64,000 nucleotides of DNA, taken from assembly GCA_963825335.1 (NCBI GenBank), contig CAWGSP010000001.1, positions 1,798,001 through 1,862,000 of the forward strand, written 5' to 3'. This document shows positions 26,680-34,968 of this stretch, piece by piece (positions within the stretch are counted from its first letter, which is position 1; each line of letters opens with the position of its first letter). A program made the translations under genes and the position numbers. The stretch is from Methanobacterium_B sp963825335 (lineage in GTDB: Archaea; Methanobacteriota; Methanobacteria; Methanobacteriales; Methanobacteriaceae). The notes beneath the pieces were generated by a model that had not been told where the DNA came from, did no database searches, and was given only the letters and a program-made list of their open reading frames with translations.

Positions 26680-27029
26680 ATTTTACCAACTCCATTCTGT
26701 AATTTTTATCCAAAAAATATTTACTCATCCACCTAAATAATATCTTATAACATCCTAATACACCTATCTTTATGTTATATGATTGATATGAATTTTTTGT
26801 TCTAATCAAATATAACCGACATTAATCTTATTATTGCCGAAAACAATAATAATTAAATAGTATTCAATATCTGTCAATAAATGAAAAATTACACTCACTA
26901 AAAAAAATCATCATTTGATCATGTCAATGGGTTTATAACCCATTTAAATTATACAATATTTCAAAAAAAACCTGAAGAAGATATTCTATCAATTTTGGGG
27001 AATAAAATCTAGTTTGTGAGGTATAAATT
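26680..27029. other. Divergent VOC/CDF gap with three dyads
   Basis: Holds TATAACAT (26746-26753) with ATGTTATA (26772-26779), a perfect 9-bp hairpin TTATTATTG/CAATAATAA (26828-26852) with loop CCGAAAA, and the 19-bp dyad at 26926-26944. No gene is seen. The density of symmetric elements suggests shared regulation of the two flanking genes. Confidence 0.5.
26926..26944 (+). promoter_or_regulatory. 19-bp dyad enclosing a TATA-like core upstream of the CDF gene
   Basis: AATGGGTT and AACCCATT are perfect arms around TAT, so the centre reads TTTATAA. It lies 86 bases before the CDF start. A dimeric repressor bound here would cover the TATA element directly. Confidence 0.5.
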
Positions 27030-27926
27030 TTGGATTCACATGAGAGAGAAAAAAAAGGCCGGAATGCCATAATTGTAGGTATTTTAGGCAATTCTCTCCT
27101 TGCCATTTTTAATTTAATTGTAGGTACGATTTCTGGAAGTACAGCTCTTGTTGCAGAAGCGGCACATACATTTGCGGACATATTGGACTCATCAATAGCT
27201 TTCGTGGGGTTTAAAATAGGACTTAAACCACCAGATAATCTACATCCGTATGGTTATGGACGTGCAGAGTCATTAGCAGGTCTGGTGAGTGTAATCTTTT
27301 TGATCATCATCGCATATGAAATATCGATAGATGTTTACCAAAAGCTTTTATTAGGAGTAAATTTACCACCTCCAGGTTGGATAGCAGCTTTAATGGCTTT
27401 AGTTGGTATTGCTGTCAATTTCACCATGACCAACTACATGTCAAATATTGGCCGGAAGATCAGTAGTCCCGCAATAAAGGCCGATGCTAAGCATCAAAGA
27501 GTCGATATATTAACATGTGTAGCGATATTCATAGGTGTTGCAGGAGCGAATTTTGGGGTGCCGATTTTAGATCCAATAGTAGCTATTTTCATCGTAGTTC
27601 TCGTATTAAAAACAGCTTTTGATGTTGCAAGAGATAACATAAATAATATAATCGGAAAAATTCCTTCAGAAGATATAGCAAAGAATATTGAAGAAGCTGC
27701 ATTATCTGTTGATGGTGCTTCTGGAATTCACGATGTTAAAATAAATTATACTGGGCCCTATGCATCTGTAGATATTCATGTAGAAGTTGATCCAACTTTA
27801 AGCCTTGTTGAGGCACATAATATATCTGCTATGGTTGAAAAGACGATCATTCAACGTGTTGAAATTGTGACCATAGTGAACGTGCATATTTGTCTAACTG
27901 GAGAAAAGGGAATATGTATGGATTAA
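27030..27926 (+). CDS. Cation diffusion facilitator (metal efflux)
   Basis: A 298-residue CDF transporter exporting divalent metals (Zn, Mn, Fe or Co) by proton antiport. Six membrane helices lie in the first 200 residues. The metal site is the HxxxD pair in helix 2 (AAHTFADILDS) and the HxxxD pair in helix 5 (ADAKHQRVDIL), with the family GRAESLAGL loop between. The C-terminal cytoplasmic domain (about 205-298) contains IHDVKINYTGPYASVDIHVEVD and a late VNVHICL, the usual regulatory metal-binding fold. The TTG start follows GAGGT. Metal specificity cannot be told from sequence alone. Confidence 0.9.
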   Translation: MDSHEREKKGRNAIIVGILGNSLLAIFNLIVGTISGSTALVAEAAHTFADILDSSIAFVGFKIGLKPPDNLHPYGYGRAESLAGLVSVIFLIIIAYEISIDVYQKLLLGVNLPPPGWIAALMALVGIAVNFTMTNYMSNIGRKISSPAIKADAKHQRVDILTCVAIFIGVAGANFGVPILDPIVAIFIVVLVLKTAFDVARDNINNIIGKIPSEDIAKNIEEAALSVDGASGIHDVKINYTGPYASVDIHVEVDPTLSLVEAHNISAMVEKTIIQRVEIVTIVNVHICLTGEKGICMD

Positions 27927-27968
27927 ACCAACATTAAAGATGGGAATATTCCAATAAAACCCCATTTC

Positions 27969-27981
27969 AGCAGTTACTGCT
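27969..27981. repeat. 13-bp palindrome between convergent genes
   Basis: AGCAGTTACTGCT is a perfect palindrome around a central T, 43 bases after the CDF stop codon. It may be part of the convergent 3' region or a protein site. Little else can be said. Confidence 0.3.
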
Positions 27982-28062
27982 TAGGTGACCAATACTATAA
28001 ATTTCTTATTTCAAGGAATAAATTTTTAAAATTGTTATCACATTTTACGTAATTTATACTAT

Positions 28063-29205
28063 TCACAGTCGTGCTATTGCTCCTTGTATTGCAACTTTCA
28101 GCACGGCACCATCAATAGGAATTGTTGTCTGTCTGTTATTTCTGTTAAATCTTAAATTGGTTTTATTTATACCAACGAAATATTCTGTTTTCTGTTTATT
28201 TTCCCGTTGTGAACCAATACCATCTTTATACGGTTCTATTGCCACAATTTTATTTAAATTGATGTTGTTTGTTCTTTTTGAGCCGATAAATATCAATCTT
28301 TTATTGGTAAGTATCAGTGAACCATGGTCTATGGTTCTCAGTTCTTCGTGTGATTCACTTCTAGCAGCAACACTGCCCATCCTGAAAGATACTCCCTTCG
28401 CTATTCTAAATGTTGGCCCTCCATAACCACCAACGGTCTGTCTGACAGCACGAGATTCACGAAACGAAACATTATGCATTATAATGGATAGCTTCTCATC
28501 GTTCTTGAGCAGGACAGGTGAAGGATCCTTGGTTGTGATGTTGACACGACCATTCAATACATCTGTTAAAAATTCATTTATATCACTTTTTTTTCTGATT
28601 TCAGCTTGCTGTATTTCCATTTTTCTCTTTTCTTCGTTAATACTGCGCTGTTCAGAATCAGATATTCCGCCGTGTTCGATCCGGATCCATTCGGTTTCAG
28701 ACAGGGTTTGGCCATGATATTTTTTCCATACTGGTTGACTAATATCAGAAACCTTGGATAATTTATATTTCTGACCCTTTTCTTCGAACTCTGCACCACA
28801 ATTATTACAGATGAGTAATTTTTTAGTTACAATTCCGAGAGCTTCCTTATGAATGGTTAAGGTTAGCTTACAAGATTTACACACAGGACAATTATTATTA
28901 GAATCGTCAACATTTGAGGGTTTAATGGTGGCGGTTGCATGATCATTATCTACATTCTTTTTAGCATCGTTTTCTTTGGGTGATTGATCTGGTCTGATAA
29001 TCCCAGGTTCTGGAGTGACTGTTGGATTGTTTGGTGTGTCTTTGGTTAATTTAGCTCCACATCCCAAACAAAATTTAGCACCATTAGGATTTTTTTCCCC
29101 ACATCTTGGACAGGTGATATCAGCTTTTTCCAGTTCTTCACCGCAATTCATGCAAAATTTTGCATTATCAGGATTTTCCGTTCCACAGTTACTACATTCT
29201 ACCAT
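28063..29205 (-). CDS. Triple zinc-ribbon protein with C-terminal PH/GRAM-like domain
   Basis: About 380 residues. Two N-terminal double-CxxC ribbons (CSNCGTENPDNAKFCMNCG and CPRCGEKNPNGAKFCLGCG) are followed by a low-complexity linker (about 55-110). A third ribbon (CPVCKSC ... LICNNCG) and a charged helix come next. A C-terminal beta-rich domain (about 250-380) contains SLILTNKRLIFIGSKRTNNI and IVAIEPYKDGI, resembling bacterial PH/GRAM-type lipid or peptide-binding domains. I set the start at 29205 (MVECSNCG), where the first ribbon begins, rather than 29277. Function unknown; the parts suggest a scaffold or regulator. It converges with the CDF gene. Confidence 0.7.
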   Translation of the reverse strand: MVECSNCGTENPDNAKFCMNCGEELEKADITCPRCGEKNPNGAKFCLGCGAKLTKDTPNNPTVTPEPGIIRPDQSPKENDAKKNVDNDHATATIKPSNVDDSNNNCPVCKSCKLTLTIHKEALGIVTKKLLICNNCGAEFEEKGQKYKLSKVSDISQPVWKKYHGQTLSETEWIRIEHGGISDSEQRSINEEKRKMEIQQAEIRKKSDINEFLTDVLNGRVNITTKDPSPVLLKNDEKLSIIMHNVSFRESRAVRQTVGGYGGPTFRIAKGVSFRMGSVAARSESHEELRTIDHGSLILTNKRLIFIGSKRTNNINLNKIVAIEPYKDGIGSQRENKQKTEYFVGINKTNLRFNRNNRQTTIPIDGAVLKVAIQGAIARL

Positions 29206-30370
29206 TTCATAGCCCCGTCTAATTTTTGATAACTTTTTTATAATTTTTTTTGTCTCAAGATATCTTAAATCAATCAAATATCCAGTTGTATATTCTAGTA
29301 ATGTTTTACATCTTTTAGTATTTATTATCTACTGGCTATTGATGTCGAAGCTGTAAATAAGGAAATTGGCAAATTTATGCTGATAATAATAATTTGATTA
29401 AATTTTTCAAGACAATTAAACTAGAGCAATCTAAGATCTAAAATAAAGATACAACAATCTACAATAAGTTACCATCCAAAAAATATTAGACGGAATAGGT
29501 TATAGATTGTGCGCCTATTATCTGAAAGAAAATAGATACAATTCTTCATTAAATATTCCACTCTTAATAGGGTCTATTTGGAGAAAAGAACTCATAAAAA
29601 TAATAATAGTTTAATGCCAGTTTTACTGCTTTGGTTTAAATAATTTAGGAAAAAATTTTAGATCTTATCTTTTTCATTTATTCTAAAAAATTATTCAAAT
29701 TTTTATATTATTATATGAATTTTAATAAAAATTGATCCAAATTATGAATGCAGATACATTTCACAGATCATGGAATCTCTTAAACCTAATCATCGAATCC
29801 ATTCAAAGATAATAATAACCATGGATTAAATAATCATAAAATTTTTAAACTCATATTAAACCCAATATTGAAGGAATAAAATTAATATTTAAATTATTTT
29901 ATACAAATCTTGGTTGAGATTTGGTATCAATTTGGGGCAATTGATTTATGTCAAGATACAAAATTTATGTATGTAAGGTGAACATTTTTTATCACCATAC
30001 ATCCCCCCTTTTTTATTCAAAACCATTAAATGAAAGACAAAAAATTCTCATTACTCAAAAAAATTTAGAATATCACAGAAAATAAAATTTAAATAACAAT
30101 TAACTCCCCATCAAATATGCCTTATTTTGAGAACAGAATATTTTAACTCAAAAAAAAGTATTTATCTTTATTATCCCGGTCATGTTACCAATTAAAAATG
30201 TAAATCTTAAAAGATTGAAAAATTTGATCCATAAAATAAAGAATATATTTATTGCTTCGATGGAACAATTTGATATATAATATAAAAAAAATTTAAAATT
30301 TTATTTAGAAAAATTATAAAATAATTACGGACCATGATCCAGAACTTTCTATCTAAATGGTGAATTTTTT
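29206..30370. other. 1.16-kb gene-free region with a hairpin array
   Basis: The longest gap in the window. No coding frame is convincing on either strand. An imperfect AATAGG/CCTATT pair lies at 29494-29519. The striking content is three consecutive hairpins and a C6T6 run at 29904-30014, listed separately. The rest is AT-rich and featureless to my eye. Confidence 0.55.
29904..30014 (+). ncRNA. Candidate structured RNA: three hairpins and a T-run
   Basis: Hairpin 1 is CAAATCT/AGATTTG with loop TGGTTG (29904-29923). Hairpin 2 is ATCAATT/AATTGAT with loop TGGGGC (29926-29945). Hairpin 3 is an 11-bp stem from ATGTAT+GGTGA against TCACCATACAT (29967-30002) with a four-base bulge. CCCCCCTTTTTT follows at 30003-30014 as a likely terminator. 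TTTTATAC at 29897-29904 could be a TATA box, placing the start near hairpin 2. It lies 357 bases before the next gene, so it could be a free small RNA or a distant leader. No known RNA family is recognised. Confidence 0.45.
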
Positions 30371-30856
30371 ATGTACCAGATTTTACTATACAACGGCGGT
30401 GTCTACAGGTTTAATGAGATTGTTGAACATGTAGAAGACATGGGTGGAATCATCCTAAAAAAAGATAAATTCCACATAAGTCGAGGATCCTACTTTATAT
30501 CCGAGGAAATACATGTTATAATCATTTCGCCCGAGCAAGCTGTGTCAGAAATAGAAACCATTAGTAAAGATGTCAAAGGACAATTGGAACGTTTAAATGT
30601 TGAGGATCATGAGAAAAAGACATTAATATCCATACTTCCAATATACAATATTTTGAGCAAAACTGGAAAATGGACGAGTATTGACGCCATTGAAGAGATG
30701 ATCGAATGTCCATGTTTAGTCGAGGTGTGCAAAGAATTTGAATCTGTTTCATGCATAGATGACAAACAAAAAACACTCGAAAACATGTGTCTCTTGGAAA
30801 TCGCAGAACAAAGAATAAAATCTGAAAAAAAAGAGTATCGTCTGAAGACAGAATAA
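30371..30856 (+). CDS. Conserved-looking hypothetical protein, 161 residues
   Basis: Starts MYQILLYNGGVYRFNEIVEH. It is soluble and acidic, with four cysteines, of which CPC-LVEVC (about 115-121) is the tightest group and could bind metal or be redox active. No membrane helix or signal. I cannot name the family. No good ribosome site is seen before the ATG (GGTGAATTTTTT is the nearest, with GGTGA eight bases upstream, which may serve). It precedes a small membrane protein gene by 84 bases and the glycan locus. Confidence 0.55.
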   Translation: MYQILLYNGGVYRFNEIVEHVEDMGGIILKKDKFHISRGSYFISEEIHVIIISPEQAVSEIETISKDVKGQLERLNVEDHEKKTLISILPIYNILSKTGKWTSIDAIEEMIECPCLVEVCKEFESVSCIDDKQKTLENMCLLEIAEQRIKSEKKEYRLKTE

Positions 30857-30940
30857 AAATAAAATATCAGAAAGTCTGCGTGTAAAATATTCTAAATATA
30901 ATGAAAATGAGTGCTTGAAACTTGTTAAAAAAATATAAGA

Positions 30941-31207
30941 ATGATCGAGATGGTTAGCTCTAACAACATTATTTTAACAGGTTTTGGCTTTGTGATGCTT
31001 GGCATTGTACTGATATTTCTCGGAACACTTTTACAGCCTTCAAATACAAACAATAAAGGTGAAGAGGTTCAAACGGCCGGTGTTGTATTGATAGGTCCTA
31101 TACCCATAATATTTGGGAATGACAAGGGACTTATAATCTTTGCTGTAATATTTGCAGTGGTACTGATGATTTTATCCTACTTGCTATTTTACAGAGGATT
31201 TGGCTAA
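30941..31207 (+). CDS. Small two-helix membrane protein (TIGR00304/DUF131-like)
   Basis: An 88-residue protein with two membrane helices (about 10-30 and 64-84). Between them sits the conserved GVVLIGPIPIIFGNDKG loop, which I recall as the hallmark of the archaeal TIGR00304/DUF131 family. Function is unknown. An ATG three codons later (30950) is an alternative start. It lies just upstream of the first glycosyltransferase of the glycan locus. Confidence 0.72.
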   Translation: MIEMVSSNNIILTGFGFVMLGIVLIFLGTLLQPSNTNNKGEEVQTAGVVLIGPIPIIFGNDKGLIIFAVIFAVVLMILSYLLFYRGFG

Positions 31208-31344
31208 ATAATAAAAACTTATATACACTTTGATTCATATAAAGAACTGTTTAAATTTCTTTTATAACAATAGTAAATAAATTATGTTGATTAATGATTA
31301 CACAGGATTCTAAAAATAATTTTATTATCAAAAAAAGTGATGCT

Positions 31345-32469
31345 ATGAAAATTTCTATAGTAATACCAGCCCTCAATGAGGAGGGAATAGTTGGAAAAAC
31401 TGTCCGTTCCGTACCAGTGGACGAGTTAAATGAGAAGGGTTTAGAAACAGAGATAATTGTGGTTGATAATGCATCCACCGACAACACTGCAAAAGAAGCC
31501 GAAGAAGCCGGTGCCCGTGTAGTTTTCGGTGCCAAAAGAGGATATGGAAACGCATATCTTAAAGGGTTTAAGGAAGCTAAAGGAGACATAATAGTAATGG
31601 GAGATGCCGATGGTACATATCCTTTCGGAATCACTTACGAATTCATCCAGCCCATCCTAAAGGGAGAAGCTGATTTTGTCATGGGATCGAGACTAAAGGG
31701 AGATATTAAAAAAGGAGCTATGCCTGCCCTCCATAAATATATTGGTAACCCATTTCTCACAGGGGTGCTCAATTTTCTTTTCAAGGCAGGTATCTCCGAT
31801 TCACACTGCGGGATGAGGGCCATAAAAAAGGACACCTTAGATGAACTACACCTGAAAAGTGGGGGAATGGAATTTGCATCGGAAATGGTAATTGAAGCTG
31901 CAAGAAGAAAAGTTAAGATAGCTGAAATACCAATATCCTACTACCCAAGAGAAGGTGAATCAAAACTGAGCTCCTTTGATGATGGATGGAGACATCTTAG
32001 ATTTATGATGATGTACCGACCAACACCGTTTCTCCTAGGGCCTGGGTTGATAGCATTTTTTGTCGGCATAATACTAACGATAGTAGTTGGTTTACAAGGA
32101 TATCGTTTACATTCATTGATACTGGCAAGTTTACTTCTAATAATAGGTTATCAAATGCTTCTTGCATGGGTGAACTTCGGCGCATTTGGGGCAGTGTATG
32201 GATTTTCCAGCAGTTCACCAACAATAAAAAAGATACTCAGCTACCATTCCCTTGGAAGGGAACTAGCATTGGGATTGATTTTATTAGTAGTTGGAGTACT
32301 GGTGGGTTTATGGGTACTGTACAGTTGGGGTTTGAATGGATTCGGAGCTCTAAACCAGCTAGAGTATGCAATGATTGCACTCATATTGTCAATTCTCGGT
32401 ATTCAAACAATTTTCTCCGGCATGTTCTTGAGCCTGCTTTTACTAAGCAACGATTACAAATCTGACTGA
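31345..32469 (+). CDS. Polyprenyl-phosphate glycosyltransferase-like GT2 with membrane tail
   Basis: About 374 residues. The first 225 residues form a GT2 domain: ISIVIPALNEEG at the N-terminus, DNAS at the nucleotide end and a DADGTYPF DxD motif near residue 92. The C-terminal 140 residues hold about four membrane helices. This resembles dolichyl-phosphate glucose/mannose synthases that load sugar onto a lipid carrier at the cytoplasmic face. I set the start at ATG 31345, where the GT2 fold begins; an ATG at 31294 would add a 17-residue basic leader. It is the first gene of the rightward glycan operon, 19 bases before the next. Confidence 0.85.
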   Translation: MKISIVIPALNEEGIVGKTVRSVPVDELNEKGLETEIIVVDNASTDNTAKEAEEAGARVVFGAKRGYGNAYLKGFKEAKGDIIVMGDADGTYPFGITYEFIQPILKGEADFVMGSRLKGDIKKGAMPALHKYIGNPFLTGVLNFLFKAGISDSHCGMRAIKKDTLDELHLKSGGMEFASEMVIEAARRKVKIAEIPISYYPREGESKLSSFDDGWRHLRFMMMYRPTPFLLGPGLIAFFVGIILTIVVGLQGYRLHSLILASLLLIIGYQMLLAWVNFGAFGAVYGFSSSSPTIKKILSYHSLGRELALGLILLVVGVLVGLWVLYSWGLNGFGALNQLEYAMIALILSILGIQTIFSGMFLSLLLLSNDYKSD

Positions 32470-32488
32470 ATCTGTTGAGGATGAATAA

Positions 32489-33634
32489 ATGAAAATAGCT
32501 TTTATCTACGATGCTGTTTATCCGTGGGTTAAGGGCGGTGCAGAAAAAAGAGTTTATGAAATAGCTAAAAGACTAGTTCAACGAGGACACGAAGTACACT
32601 GGTATTCCATTGGATGGTGGTGGCCTGAAAATGGAAAAAAAAACATGATCATGGAAGGGATTCATCTACACGGGGTTTCAAAACCAGTGAAACTCTATGC
32701 AGACAACAGGAGATCCATAACCGAGGCAATATTCTTCTCAATAAAACTGCTGAGACCCATCATGAAGGAAAATTTTGATATAGTGGACTGCCAGGGATTT
32801 CCTTTCTTTTCATGTTTCACAGCGAAAATACACGCAACAACAGGAAAATCAACACTTGTAATCACATTACACGAAGTTTGGAATGATTACTGGTATGAAT
32901 ATCTTGGAAGACTAGGAATATTCGGCAAAATAGTAGAAAGGGCCATGTTGAATTTGACAGAAAACTTCATCACAGTGTCGAAGAAGACAAAAACAGATCT
33001 CAAAACGATCAAAAAATCTGAAAACTCGATAATAATCCCTAATGGTATAGATTTTAATCATATAAAGCAAACCAAACCATCCCCTGAAAAATCGAATGTC
33101 ATATTTGCTGGGAGATTAATCAAAGAAAAAAATGTCGATGTTTTAATTGAATCAATGGCCCATGTTATGGACAAGATCCCAGCTGCAACATGTTTAATAT
33201 TTGGTGATGGTCCCGAAAGAACCAACCTCAAAAACCTTGTAACCAACCTTCAACTAGGAGATAATATAATTTTTAAAGGATTTGTCGAAGATTACGATGA
33301 TCTAATCGGATACATGAAATCATCCAAAGTATTCGTACTCCCATCCATAAGGGAAGGTTTTGGAATGGTTGTTATTGAAGCTAATGCATGTGGAATACCT
33401 GTTGTAGTGGTTAACCATAAGATGAACGCAGCTACCAGTCTAGTTAAAGAATCTTATAATGGATTCAAGGTCGAATTAAAGCCAGAGGCAATTGCCGAGA
33501 AAATCGTCGAATCAATAGAAAATAAAGATGAAATGGCGGATAAATGTGTTCAAATGTCCGCAGAATATGATTGGGATAATATCGTAGACACAGTAGAAAA
33601 AGCCTATAAAAATTATGCTGATAAAAAAACTTAA
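32489..33634 (+). CDS. GT4-family glycosyltransferase
   Basis: A 381-residue retaining glycosyltransferase with GT-B fold. The N-terminal acceptor domain has YPWVKGGAEKRVYEIAKRL (about 12-30). The donor domain has VIFAGRLIKEKNVDVLIES and the E-x7-E catalytic segment REGFGMVVIEANACGIP (about 288-305). The substrate is unknown; such enzymes usually use UDP- or GDP-sugars. GAGGATG lies upstream of the ATG, 19 bases after the preceding GT2 gene. Confidence 0.88.
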   Translation: MKIAFIYDAVYPWVKGGAEKRVYEIAKRLVQRGHEVHWYSIGWWWPENGKKNMIMEGIHLHGVSKPVKLYADNRRSITEAIFFSIKLLRPIMKENFDIVDCQGFPFFSCFTAKIHATTGKSTLVITLHEVWNDYWYEYLGRLGIFGKIVERAMLNLTENFITVSKKTKTDLKTIKKSENSIIIPNGIDFNHIKQTKPSPEKSNVIFAGRLIKEKNVDVLIESMAHVMDKIPAATCLIFGDGPERTNLKNLVTNLQLGDNIIFKGFVEDYDDLIGYMKSSKVFVLPSIREGFGMVVIEANACGIPVVVVNHKMNAATSLVKESYNGFKVELKPEAIAEKIVESIENKDEMADKCVQMSAEYDWDNIVDTVEKAYKNYADKKT

Positions 33635-33700
33635 CATTCTCAGCAGCCTCTAAAATAAAATTATTTTACCTGTAATTTATTTATAAAAAGTGATATGCCA

Positions 33701-34819
33701 ATGAAAATACTTCAAACACCTATAAGGTTCCACCCGTACACAGGAGGGGTTGAAAATTACGTCTACTACATGTCCAGAGAACTGGTAAGAATGGGTCATG
33801 ACATCAAAGTGATCTGTGCAAACGAGCCCAGATCGATGGTGAACGATGTTGTCGATGGTATCGAGATCGAGAGACTCAGATACATTGCAAAGGTTGCCAA
33901 CACAAACATCACACCGGGTCTACCACTTGCTCTGGCTCGAGAAAACTACGATATCATGCACACACACATCCCGACACCTTGGAGTGCCGATTGGAGTTTG
34001 TTAGATGCTAAATTAAAGGGTAAACCATTGGTAGTTTCATATTACAACGATATCACAGGCAGTGGGGTGGCTGGTGGTGTTGCTAATCTATATAATGCAA
34101 CTGCCCTTAAATTACTCCTAAAAAAGGCAGATAAAATAATTATTATACAGGAAAACTACTCCACTTCATCCCCACATCTTAAACAGCACCAAGACAAGAT
34201 CGTAGTCGTGCCCTGCGGGGCAGATGTTGAAAGGTTCACACCATCACCGGTTGATAAACAAGATAACAACCTATTCTTCCTGAGTCTGCTCGATGAGTTT
34301 CATAGTTATAAAGGGTTGGATTATCTGCTAAAAGCTCTGAAAATAGTGAAAAAAGAAATTCCCGATGTAAAATTGGTTGTTGGTGGGAAGGGTGTTCTCA
34401 TGGATAAATATAAAGAAACAGCTGCCTCTCTGGGTTTAAGTGGTAATGTTGAATTCCATGGTTTCATACCCGACGATGAGATCAACGAATATTATTCAAG
34501 GGCTAACATTTTCATCCTGCCTTCAACATCTTCTGTACAGGAAGGTTTTGGTATTGTGGCACTCGAAGCCCTTGCCTGTCAAACACCTGTGATCAGCACG
34601 GAAATTGTGGGCGTTGCAAAAGATCTTAAAGAGAGTAAATCCGGTTTGATCATCCCGCCTAAGAATATTGACAGATTAGCAAGTGCCATAATCCAGCTCT
34701 TGAACGATAAAGAATCCTCTAAAAAAATGGGTATCAATGGACGAAAACTGGTTGAGAAAAAATATACATGGCAGATAATTGGAAAAATGACTGAAAAGGT
34801 TTATAAAGAATTATTATAA
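33701..34819 (+). CDS. GT4-family glycosyltransferase
   Basis: About 372 residues, GT-B fold. The acceptor domain begins MKILQTPIRFHPYTGGVENYV and contains HTHIPTPWSADW. The donor domain has FLSLLDEFHSYKGLDYLLKAL, GGKGVLMDKYKE and QEGFGIVALEALACQTPV (E-x7-E). I prefer ATG 33701, six bases after GTGAT, over ATG 33695. It is third in the rightward glycan operon. The sugar is unknown. Confidence 0.88.
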   Translation: MKILQTPIRFHPYTGGVENYVYYMSRELVRMGHDIKVICANEPRSMVNDVVDGIEIERLRYIAKVANTNITPGLPLALARENYDIMHTHIPTPWSADWSLLDAKLKGKPLVVSYYNDITGSGVAGGVANLYNATALKLLLKKADKIIIIQENYSTSSPHLKQHQDKIVVVPCGADVERFTPSPVDKQDNNLFFLSLLDEFHSYKGLDYLLKALKIVKKEIPDVKLVVGGKGVLMDKYKETAASLGLSGNVEFHGFIPDDEINEYYSRANIFILPSTSSVQEGFGIVALEALACQTPVISTEIVGVAKDLKESKSGLIIPPKNIDRLASAIIQLLNDKESSKKMGINGRKLVEKKYTWQIIGKMTEKVYKELL

Positions 34820-34936
34820 AAGTAGATTATTCCTAACCCAAAAAAATTTTACAAGGTTTCATATTCCTATGTATGTAAAACTAATATCGGGTTCTCACAA
34901 ATTAATTAATCATATTTATCACGTTCCAAATTTTTA

Positions 34937-34950
34937 ATTAACATGTTAAT
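34937..34950. promoter_or_regulatory. 14-bp perfect palindrome before the large membrane protein
   Basis: ATTAACATGTTAAT lies 19 bases before the start codon at 34969, next to the AAAGGAG ribosome site. Binding here could block transcription or translation. It shares the ATTAAC..GTTAAT arms with the palindrome at 1905-1918. Confidence 0.3.
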
Positions 34951-34968
34951 AAAGGAGAATACAGTACA

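Noticed and set aside
27945..27954. GGAATATTCC as an NrpR-type nitrogen operator
   Set aside because: The NrpR site is GGAA-N6-TTCC; here the spacer is only two bases, and it lies after, not before, a gene.
29494..29519. AATAGG/CCTATT inverted repeat
   Set aside because: Only 6 bp with a 14-base loop in AT-rich sequence; expected by chance.
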